NCBI GenBank assembly: GCA_900320595.1
Contig: ONSW01000015.1
Location: 1 to 43,642, forward strand
Source of the DNA: an uncultured Eubacteriales bacterium
Lineage (GTDB): Bacteria; Bacillota; Clostridia; Oscillospirales; Oscillospiraceae
DNA length: 43,642 bases
Reading direction: 5' to 3'
This document shows, piece by piece, positions 29,447 through 35,975 of the stretch. Under the pieces are notes generated by a model, which was given only the letters and a program-made list of their open reading frames with translations, did not search any database and had not been told where the DNA came from. The position numbers and the translations under genes were made by a program. The first letter of the stretch is position 1. Each line of letters opens with the position of its first letter.

Positions 29447-31168
29447 ATGGAAGCGATCGTTGCGGTCTATTCCGACTGGGGCATCGGCGACGGCGGCACC
29501 CAGCCCGTCGTGCTGCACGCCGACCGCGCGCATTTCCGCACACACACCGCCGGCGCGGCGGTGATCGTGGGGCGCAAAACGATGGAGGATTTCCCGGGCG
29601 GGCGGCCGCTGAAGGGACGGCACAACATCGTCGTCACGCGGCAGAACCTCACGATCGAGGGAGCCGAGGTCGCCCGCTCGACCGACGAGGCGCTCGAGCT
29701 GGCCGGGAAATACGACAAATGCTACGTCATCGGCGGAGCGAGCGTGTTCCGCCAGTTTTTCCCGTATCTCGACCGCGTGGAGATCACGAAGATCGATCTC
29801 AAACCCCGCTCCGACAGCTTCTTCCCGGACCTCGACGCCGACCCCGACTGGGTCTGCGCCGCGCAGGGCGACTGGCAGGAGGAGGACGGGATCCGCTTCT
29901 GCTTCTGCACGTATGAAAGAAAGGACAAGAACAAAGTCATGGAGGAAAAGCTGCGTGAATACGCGCGCCTGCTCGTCGAGGTGGGTGTGAATCTGCAGAA
30001 GGGCCAGACGCTGGTGATCCGCTCGCAGGTGGACTGCGCACCGTTTGCGCGTCTGTGCGAGGAGGCGGCCTATGCCGCCGGCGCGCGCGAGGTCGTGATG
30101 GACTGGGGCGACGAGCAGAGCACGCGGCTGCACTATCTGTATGCCGCGGACGAGCTGCTCGACGAGGTGCCGGAATGGAAAAAGATGTTCAGCAACGGCT
30201 ACGCCGAGGCCGGCGCGCTGTTCCTCTCCATCAGCAGCGGCGATCCGGAGATCTTCAAGGACGTCGATCCCGCGCGCCTGCTGCGCAGCAGCCGCGCCTA
30301 CGGAAAGGCGATGGAGCCCTTCCGCTCCCGCCTGATGGCCAACCGCAACGTCTGGTCGCTCGGCGCGATCCCGGTCGAGAGCTGGGCGAAAAAGGTATTC
30401 CCCGGACTGGACGGGAAAGAGGCGCTTGAAAAGCTGTGGGACGCGGTGTTCAAATCCGTGCGCATCACCGGGGCGGGCGACGCCGTGGAGAAATGGCGCG
30501 CGCACGAGGCGATGCTGCGCGCACGCGTCGAAAAGCTCAACGCCTGGCGTTTTAAGTCGCTGCACTACCGCAACGCGCTCGGCACCGATCTGGTCGTGCG
30601 TCTGCCGAAGGATCATCTCTGGGCGGGCGGCAGCAGCGCCACGCCCGAGGGGCAGCGCTTCATCGCCAACATGCCCACCGAGGAGATCTTTACCGCGCCG
30701 CTGCGCGACGGCGTCGACGGCGTGGTCTGCGCCGCGATGCCGCTGGTGCTCAACGGCAACCTCGTCGAGGGGATCCGCTTTGTCGTCCGCGACGGCAAGA
30801 TCGTCGAGGCGCACGCCGAGAGCGGCGAGGCCGTACTGAAGGCCGAGCTCTCGGTGGATGAGGGCGCCACGCACTTCGGCGAGGCCGCGCTCGTGCCCTA
30901 TGACAGCCCGATCCGCAATCAGGAGATCCTCTTCTACGACACGCTCTTTGACGAGAACGCCGCCTGCCATCTGGCCTTCGGCGACGCGTATCCCGAGTGT
31001 GTGCGCGGCGGCGAGGACATGACGGCCGAGGAGCTGGCCGCGGCGGGGCTGAACCACTCGGACACGCACGTCGATTTCATGGTCGGCACGCGGGATCTCT
31101 CCATCATCGGCACGACGGCGGACGGGGAAGAGATCGCGGTGTTTGAAAACGGCAACTTCACGTTCTGA
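29447..31168 (+). CDS. folA: In-frame fusion: dihydrofolate reductase (N-term) + M29 aminopeptidase (C-term)
   Basis: One uninterrupted 573-codon frame. Residues 1-160 are dihydrofolate reductase: MEAIVAVYSDWGIGDGG, ADRAHFRTHTAG with the catalytic Asp, VIVGRKTMEDFPGGRPL and CYVIGGASVFRQFFPYL, ending FCFCTYERK. From Met165, MEEKLREYARLLVEVGVNLQ and KGQTLVIRSQVD are the exact beginning of an M29 (AmpS/PepS) aminopeptidase, about 409 residues. Metal ligands are present: NMPTEEIFTAP (Glu), THFGEAALVP (Glu), the ENAACHLAFG His and LNHSDTHVDFMVG (two His, one Asp). No stop separates the two. ATG 29939 has a weak AGAAAGGA 13 bases upstream, so internal initiation could also give free aminopeptidase. 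DHFR directly after thyA is expected; the peptidase partner is not. Confidence 0.92.
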   Translation: MEAIVAVYSDWGIGDGGTQPVVLHADRAHFRTHTAGAAVIVGRKTMEDFPGGRPLKGRHNIVVTRQNLTIEGAEVARSTDEALELAGKYDKCYVIGGASVFRQFFPYLDRVEITKIDLKPRSDSFFPDLDADPDWVCAAQGDWQEEDGIRFCFCTYERKDKNKVMEEKLREYARLLVEVGVNLQKGQTLVIRSQVDCAPFARLCEEAAYAAGAREVVMDWGDEQSTRLHYLYAADELLDEVPEWKKMFSNGYAEAGALFLSISSGDPEIFKDVDPARLLRSSRAYGKAMEPFRSRLMANRNVWSLGAIPVESWAKKVFPGLDGKEALEKLWDAVFKSVRITGAGDAVEKWRAHEAMLRARVEKLNAWRFKSLHYRNALGTDLVVRLPKDHLWAGGSSATPEGQRFIANMPTEEIFTAPLRDGVDGVVCAAMPLVLNGNLVEGIRFVVRDGKIVEAHAESGEAVLKAELSVDEGATHFGEAALVPYDSPIRNQEILFYDTLFDENAACHLAFGDAYPECVRGGEDMTAEELAAAGLNHSDTHVDFMVGTRDLSIIGTTADGEEIAVFENGNFTF

Positions 31169-31179
31169 CGCACAAAAAC

Positions 31180-31217
31180 AAGAAGCAGTGAGACCTTTCG
31201 GTTTCACTGCTTCTTTT
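31180..31217. terminator. Bidirectional terminator between the DHFR-M29 gene and spoIID
   Basis: A 16-bp stem starting AAGAAGCAGTGA (31180) and closing at TCACTGCTTCTT (31215), one G-T pair, TTTC loop. Confidence 0.85.
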
Positions 31218-31235
31218 ATCGTCGATACAGATAAA

Positions 31236-32276
31236 TTACTTCACCAAAATCGTGCCGGGATAGTAATGTGTCAGGATCTGAACATAATCCGCGCCTTGAC
31301 GCGCCATCTTATCCGCACCGTATTGACTCATCCCCACGCCGTGGCCGAAGCCGGTCACGGTAAAGGTGAAGGCGGAGGAATCGTAAGTAAGCTCAAAGGC
31401 CGTGGAGCGAAGGGAAAAGAGGGAACGGAGCTCGATTCCGCCCACCTCCACCCCGCCGAGAACGACCGAGGCCACGCGCCCGCTGCCGTCGCGCCGCAGC
31501 TCGCCTATCCATTGATCCTCCGGCCCCGAGAAATCTGCCTCGGGGTGCGCGGAGAGCACCGTGTCACGGAAGTCAATAGGGCTGCAGCGCAGCGTGCTGA
31601 TATAATTCGGGACGTCGTCGGCCGTTTCCGGACTCGGAACGCTGACGAGATACGGCACCGCGCTCCACACGTCGGCGCTGTTCTCCGTAACCGAGGCGGA
31701 GGACGAGTGAAAAGCGGCAAAGACCGGCTGCCCTCCGGCAGACAGATACTCCCCGTATGTAAGATCGACGGCTGAACGTATTTTTTCATGATCCGCATCG
31801 TAATCCTCTCCCCATTTTGTCCGCAGCTGCTCGTCGCTCTGCCAGGCCTGGCAGCAGCGATAGTCGGTGCACACCTGCGCCTCGCCGTGCTTGGAAAACG
31901 AGGCGCAGTACAGCGCATAGGTCCTGGCCGCGACGGCCTGGGCCTTGAGCGCCTCGGCGTGGAAGCCGGGCGGCATCTCGGCGGATACGACGCCGGTGAG
32001 ATAGTCCTGCATGTCCATCGACGTGACCGTACCGTCCGGCAGCAGCACGCTAAGCCGCTCCGGCGCCGGGAGAGCCGCGGCCGGGGGAGCGGGCGTCACG
32101 GCCGTCTCGTCCGCGCGGGGAAGCACAGAGGGCGGCGCCTCGTCCACCGCGGCCGCCGGCGTCGGATTTACCGCCCCGGCGCCCTCCTGCGCGTCCTGTT
32201 CGCCGAGATTGGCCAGAAAAGGCAGCCCTACCGCGACCATGAGCGCGATGTAGGCATAGAGGATCGTTCGTTTCAT
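31236..32276 (-). CDS. spoIID: SpoIID-family peptidoglycan lytic transglycosylase
   Basis: A 346-residue protein with an N-terminal membrane anchor (ILYAYIALMVAVGLPFLANL), a Pro/Ala-rich linker, then the SpoIID domain. LPDGTVTSMDMQDYLTGVVS, followed by AEMPPGFHAEALKAQAVAAR, is the family hallmark; Glu100 in SAEMP is the catalytic acid. The zinc/Cys segment CTDYRCCQAW, the FHSSSASVTENSADVWSAVP motif and GFGHGVGMSQYGADKMARQG follow. In Bacillus SpoIID degrades septal peptidoglycan during engulfment with SpoIIP/SpoIIM. Length and C-terminal HYYPGTILVK end agree with true SpoIID. GGGAG precedes the ATG. A sigma-E promoter was not identified. Confidence 0.94.
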   Translation of the reverse strand: MKRTILYAYIALMVAVGLPFLANLGEQDAQEGAGAVNPTPAAAVDEAPPSVLPRADETAVTPAPPAAALPAPERLSVLLPDGTVTSMDMQDYLTGVVSAEMPPGFHAEALKAQAVAARTYALYCASFSKHGEAQVCTDYRCCQAWQSDEQLRTKWGEDYDADHEKIRSAVDLTYGEYLSAGGQPVFAAFHSSSASVTENSADVWSAVPYLVSVPSPETADDVPNYISTLRCSPIDFRDTVLSAHPEADFSGPEDQWIGELRRDGSGRVASVVLGGVEVGGIELRSLFSLRSTAFELTYDSSAFTFTVTGFGHGVGMSQYGADKMARQGADYVQILTHYYPGTILVK

Positions 32277-32313
32277 ACTTATCTCCCGCTTGTCCGCCCA
32301 CGGGGGCGGCTAC

Positions 32314-32342
32314 TTGACTGTGGGTATAAAAAAGGGTACAAT
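32314..32342 (+). promoter_or_regulatory. Promoter of the polytopic membrane protein gene
   Basis: TTGACT (32314-32319), a 17-bp spacer and TACAAT (32337-32342), about 30 bp before the ATG and divergent from spoIID. Confidence 0.75.
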
Positions 32343-32370
32343 CTACCCAGTATTATTCTATTTGAGCGAG

Positions 32371-33207
32371 ATGGAAAATATGCAAAAAGATGCTTTGGAA
32401 AAAACCTGTTACGTCGGCGGAGCGGGCGCCTTCGGCGTGTTTATCCGCTGGCTGCAGACGCAGATCGCCTTTAACGACGACGGACTGCCGGATGCGAGCT
32501 TTTTCAACGTCCTCGTCCCGCTGGCCATCCTGGCGGCCGGGGCACTGTTCTTTGTCTTTGTCCGCCGCTGGCGCGAGCGGAACTATTACCTCCCCGGCGC
32601 GTTCCAGAAGGCGCTTGAAAACGACGGGCTGCTCTTTTCGATCCTGCGCTGGTTCCTCGGCGCGCTGATGGCGATCGGGGCGATCCTGCTCTTCGCCAGC
32701 AGCGAGGCGGACAAGAACGTCGGCTTCTACCGCGTGCTCGCCGTGCTGGGGCTGCTTGCCGGCGCGTCGTTCCCCTATATCCTGGGCGAGGCGAACATGG
32801 AAGAGCCGCGCCGCAAGATCGTTTCCGTCGCCTCGCTGGCGCCGATGCTGCTGTACGCGTTCTGGCTTGTGACCTGCTATAAGGTCAATTCGATCAACGG
32901 CGTTTTGTGGGCCTATGGCATCGAGGTCATCGCCTGCTGTGTGATCCTGCTGGCGTTCTTCCGCATGGCCGGCTTCATCTATTCCTCGGCGGACGCGTGG
33001 AACAGCCTGTTCTTCTGTATGTTCGGCGCCTTCCTCGCGATCGTCTGTCTCGCGGACGGCCGCTACATGGGTCAGCAGCTGATGCTGCTCGCCACGGCGG
33101 GGATGCTGATGCTGTACAACTGGATCATGATCAAGAATCTGCGCCACCGCAAGGTCGATCCGATCGCCGAGGCGGCGGTGGAAGAGGGCGGCTTCGAGCG
33201 CGTTTGA
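32371..33207 (+). CDS. Polytopic membrane protein, unknown function
   Basis: About 278 residues with seven to eight predicted spans: VFIRWLQTQIAF is a short first segment, followed by FFNVLVPLAILAAGALFFVF, LGALMAIGAILLFASS, FYRVLAVLGLLAGASFPYIL, VASLAPMLLYAFWLVTCY, VIACCVILLAFFRMAGF and LFFCMFGAFLAIVCL. The layout is close to other uncharacterised clostridial membrane proteins, but I cannot name the family. ATG 32371 or 32380 could be the start; the ribosome-binding site is poor for both. Monocistronic, with promoter and terminator. Confidence 0.75.
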   Translation: MENMQKDALEKTCYVGGAGAFGVFIRWLQTQIAFNDDGLPDASFFNVLVPLAILAAGALFFVFVRRWRERNYYLPGAFQKALENDGLLFSILRWFLGALMAIGAILLFASSEADKNVGFYRVLAVLGLLAGASFPYILGEANMEEPRRKIVSVASLAPMLLYAFWLVTCYKVNSINGVLWAYGIEVIACCVILLAFFRMAGFIYSSADAWNSLFFCMFGAFLAIVCLADGRYMGQQLMLLATAGMLMLYNWIMIKNLRHRKVDPIAEAAVEEGGFERV

Positions 33208-33218
33208 GGTGTTAATAC

Positions 33219-33253
33219 AAAAAAGCAGAGAGCGAAATGCTCTCTGCTTTTTA
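33219..33253. terminator. Bidirectional terminator between membrane protein and Pro-rich lipoprotein genes
   Basis: A 15-bp stem including GCAGAGAGC/GCTCTCTGC, loop GAAAT, with A and T runs. Confidence 0.9.
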
Positions 33254-33266
33254 TTATGCCCTGTGC

Positions 33267-34136
33267 TCAGGGGTCATCGCCTGTGGTTGGGCTTTGGGAC
33301 GGCGACTGGGTCGCAGTGTCAGACGGTGTAGACTCAGTGCCAGATGGCGTCGGAGACGGAGTTGTCGTGGTGTCAGACGGCGTCGGAGACGGTGTTGCCG
33401 TGGTGTCAGACGGCGTCGGCGAAGGCGTGGGCGAGGGCTGCGTGTCGCCGCCGATCACGACGGTGACCGTATTGTCGTCGTCCGGCTTGGGCGTTGCGGT
33501 GGGCTGCGGCGTATAGGGCGCGGCGCCGTTCACGGTGATCAGCGCGCCCTTCGAGGCGAGCATCCCGCCGTCCTTGTCGGTGAAGAGGCAGACGGCATAC
33601 CAGCCGTTGAGCTCTTTGCAGACCTTGTCAATGTAAAAGATCTCCTTGTCGCCGTCGCGGCAGACGAGACCGGGGAATTCTTTCTGCAGATCCTTCGCGT
33701 TCCAGAGCACCTCGCGGCTCTTGTCCGGCGAGACAAAACGCCATTCAAGCGAGACCGCCCCGCTTGCGCGGGCGATCATCAGGATGTTCGCGCCGCTGTA
33801 CACCGTTTCGGCGGCGGGGTGCTTGGAGATCTTGACGAGAGAGGACGTTGCGATGTCGATGAACTGCGCCGGATCCGGCGTGGGCTCGGGTGTGGGCTCC
33901 GGGGTCGGTTCGGGCGTGGGCTCGGGCGTAGGCTCCGGGGTCGGTTCGGGCGTGGGCTCGGGCGTAGGCTCCGGGGTTGGCTTCGGCGTGGGCTTCGGCG
34001 TGGACGCGGGCGTGGGCTCCGGCGTCGCGAGGGCGAGATCCGGCGCCCGGAACGAACAGCCGCCGAGACTGAGCAGCAGCGCCGCGATCAGCACGGCGCA
34101 GATGAGCGTGGAAAAGCGACGGAAAGTATTTTTCAT
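33267..34136 (-). CDS. Lipoprotein with Pro-rich spacers flanking a small beta domain
   Basis: 289 residues. The signal peptide ends in LSLGGC, a lipobox. Residues 38-89 are a TPEP-repeat spacer that would cross the peptidoglycan. Residues 90-200 form a compact domain ([46 protein letters not shown]) resembling Ig-like domains seen in clostridial surface proteins; no enzyme motif visible. The last 80 residues are a second spacer of SPTPSDTT-type units ending without an anchor motif (no LPxTG, no membrane segment). Function unknown. The C-terminal spacer may be glycosylated; this is inference. Confidence 0.8.
   Translation of the reverse strand: MKNTFRRFSTLICAVLIAALLLSLGGCSFRAPDLALATPEPTPASTPKPTPKPTPEPTPEPTPEPTPEPTPEPTPEPTPEPTPEPTPDPAQFIDIATSSLVKISKHPAAETVYSGANILMIARASGAVSLEWRFVSPDKSREVLWNAKDLQKEFPGLVCRDGDKEIFYIDKVCKELNGWYAVCLFTDKDGGMLASKGALITVNGAAPYTPQPTATPKPDDDNTVTVVIGGDTQPSPTPSPTPSDTTATPSPTPSDTTTTPSPTPSGTESTPSDTATQSPSQSPTTGDDP
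33870..34025 (-). repeat. PTPEP-coding tandem repeats
   Basis: About 50 residues of (T/K/E)P repeats with a 12-bp core period (ggctc(c/g)gg...gg/cgtgggc on the plus strand), inside the lipoprotein gene. Confidence 0.85.
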
Positions 34137-34265
34137 AAAGGATCATTCCTTTCGTCCGCAAATATGTTCACAGGCATACAGTGAAAAAGCGGCGGATAAG
34201 AGAATCATATCACCCTCCTGCGGAAAAGACAAGCGATTCCTCCCGGCTCTGCGCGCCCTTTTGGA

Positions 34266-34294
34266 TTGCGTTTCCGGCGGCGATTTGGTATGAT
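34266..34294 (+). promoter_or_regulatory. Promoter of the phosphatase-barstar gene
   Basis: TTGCGT (34266-34271), a 17-bp spacer and TATGAT (34289-34294) with TGG extended -10, about 70 bp before the ATG. Confidence 0.6.
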
Positions 34295-34362
34295 AAAGAA
34301 AATCTGTTCTGATGAAGAGCGCAAAACAAACGGCCGGACAGGCCGACAGGGGAGCTGGCCAT

Positions 34363-35067
34363 ATGACAAAGATCCTGTTTATCTGCTGGGGCAATATCTG
34401 CCGCAGCCCCGCGGCGGAATTCATATTTTCCGATCTCGCGCGGCAAAGAGGGGAGAGCGGGCGCTATTTCGCCGCCTCCGCCGGCGTCAGCGACGAGGAG
34501 GAGGGCAACGGCGTCTATCCGCCGATGCGGCGCCTGCTTGCGGAAAGAGGGATCGACTGCGCGGGCAAGACCGCGCGGAAGATCCGCCGGGAGGATTATG
34601 ACGCGTTCGATCTGCTCGTCTGCATGGACGAGGTCACGATCGACCGGACACGGCGCTTCTTCGGCGGCGACCCGGCGGGCAAGGTCAGGAACCTGCTCGA
34701 CTATGCCGGACGCACCGGCGAGGAGATCGACGACCCGTGGTACACCCGCGACTTTGACACCGCCATGCGCGAGATCACCGAGGGCTGCGAGGCGATGCTC
34801 ACGGCGCTCTCGGGCGAGCTGACGCTCGATCTCTCGGCCTGCCGCGACAAGGCGGAGATCTATGCCGTGCTGCGCCGGGAGATGGAATGGCAGGACTGGT
34901 ACGGCAGCAACCTCGACGCGCTGTGGGACGTGCTGACGGGGCTGGAGCACCGCGGCGAGCGCTTTCGTCTCATCCTGCCGCCGCCGGACGCGGAGATCGC
35001 GCCCTATGCCAATCTCGTGCGCGAGACCTTCCGCGAGGCGGGCAAGCTGGCCGAAGAAGAGGAATAA
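34363..35067 (+). CDS. Fusion: low-molecular-weight protein tyrosine phosphatase + barstar-like domain
   Basis: 234 residues. Residues 1-147 are a low-molecular-weight tyrosine phosphatase: ILFICWGNICRSPAAEFIF contains the C(x5)R active site (Cys8, Arg14), and IDDPWYTRDFDTAMREI carries the general-acid Asp loop (DPW in place of the usual DPY). From about residue 152 a barstar fold begins: LTLDLSACRDKAEIYAVLRR followed by the diagnostic WYGSNLDALWDVLTGLE. Barstar-type proteins inhibit barnase-like RNases; no such RNase gene is nearby. The two domains are in one frame with no internal start of note. AGGGGAG 8 bases upstream sets the ATG at 34363. The barstar part may serve as a protein-binding module; this is inference. 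Confidence 0.92.
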   Translation: MTKILFICWGNICRSPAAEFIFSDLARQRGESGRYFAASAGVSDEEEGNGVYPPMRRLLAERGIDCAGKTARKIRREDYDAFDLLVCMDEVTIDRTRRFFGGDPAGKVRNLLDYAGRTGEEIDDPWYTRDFDTAMREITEGCEAMLTALSGELTLDLSACRDKAEIYAVLRREMEWQDWYGSNLDALWDVLTGLEHRGERFRLILPPPDAEIAPYANLVRETFREAGKLAEEEE

Positions 35068-35106
35068 AAAAGGCTGTGAAAACCGATTGGTTTTCACAGC
35101 CTTTTT
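35067..35106. terminator. Bidirectional terminator
   Basis: A perfect 18-bp stem including GGCTGTGAAAACC/GGTTTTCACAGCC, loop GATT, A5 and T5 flanks, between the phosphatase-barstar gene and the converging DivIVA-like gene. Confidence 0.93.
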
Positions 35107-35118
35107 GAATATACGCCG

Positions 35119-35763
35119 TCAATCCTCGTCGGAGAGTGCGGAGAGACTGTCGGCCAGCTCGCCGAGCTTTGCGGACAGATCCTCCGGCAGCGCCGCGTCG
35201 GGCGCGCTCTCCTCGTCGCCGAGCGTGCAGAGAAAGCCCTGCCACTCGCGGTCGAGCAGCTTCACGTTCTCGAGCGCCTGGGTGCGGAGCTTCTGGTAGA
35301 CGCCCTGCACGCTCTCGAGCGCGTCGTGGTCGCGCTTTTCGCTCTCCGCCAGGATCGCGTCGCGCTTTGCCTCGGCGTCCGCGACAAGCGCCTCGGCGCG
35401 CTTGCGCGCTTCGGATACGATCTGCCCGGCCTTTTCCTGGGCCGCGGTGATCAGCGCGTCGGCGTTGTCGACCGATTCGGCCGTGAGCGCATCGGCACGC
35501 TGCTGGGCGTCGGCGATCAGCTGCTGGGCGATCGTCTTGGCCGAGAGGATCGCGTCGCCGATCTCCTCGCGCCCGTAGGAGAGCGCTTCGAGCCTGGCGC
35601 GCAGATCCCGGTTGTCCTGCGAGAGCACGCTGTTCTCCTGGGCAAGACGCGCGGTGTTGAGCTGAAAGTTCTCGAGGACGTCTTCGACCTTTGCGGCGTT
35701 ATAATATTTTCTCTTTGCGATCTCCAGCCCGAGGGAGGAGAGATAATTCCGATCCAGCGCCAT
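35119..35763 (-). CDS. DivIVA/SepIVA-like coiled-coil protein
   Basis: A 214-residue, mostly helical protein. The N-terminus MALDRNYLSSLGLEIAKRKY has the membrane-hook type start of DivIVA-like proteins; YNAAKVEDVLENFQLNTARL corresponds to the YnxxeVdefLd helix. Long coiled coils rich in Ala/Glu follow (AKTIAQQLIADAQQRADALT, AQEKAGQIVSEARKRAEALV), then an acidic tail. Such proteins organise cell division or polar growth. AGGCGGTGG upstream favours the ATG at 35763 over an ATG seven codons earlier. Exact function uncertain. Confidence 0.85.
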   Translation of the reverse strand: MALDRNYLSSLGLEIAKRKYYNAAKVEDVLENFQLNTARLAQENSVLSQDNRDLRARLEALSYGREEIGDAILSAKTIAQQLIADAQQRADALTAESVDNADALITAAQEKAGQIVSEARKRAEALVADAEAKRDAILAESEKRDHDALESVQGVYQKLRTQALENVKLLDREWQGFLCTLGDEESAPDAALPEDLSAKLGELADSLSALSDED

Positions 35764-35886
35764 GCGCCCACCGCCTTTTCTCATGTCTGTATGACCGAAT
35801 TATAGCAGAAGGCGCCTCCGTTCGCAACACGAAAACCCCCTCGGGCGAAAAAATGCGCGTGAGGTATAGCCATTTCGAAGAAATTC

Positions 35887-35895
35887 TGATATAGT
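35887..35895 (+). promoter_or_regulatory. Possible extended -10 promoter for the C11 protease operon
   Basis: TGA followed by TATAGT (35887-35895), without a clear -35, about 80 bp before the start codon. Confidence 0.35.
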
Positions 35896-35975
35896 AATAA
35901 AATAAAGTTTGATGTTTCTCCGCGCGGATCCGGGCGGCTTTAGGCAGCTTTTTGTACGGAAAGTGAGGCAATCAC

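Noticed and set aside
33280-34030. CRISPR-like array
   Set aside because: The regular repeats are in frame and encode Pro-Thr/Ser spacers of a lipoprotein; there are no unique spacers of constant length.
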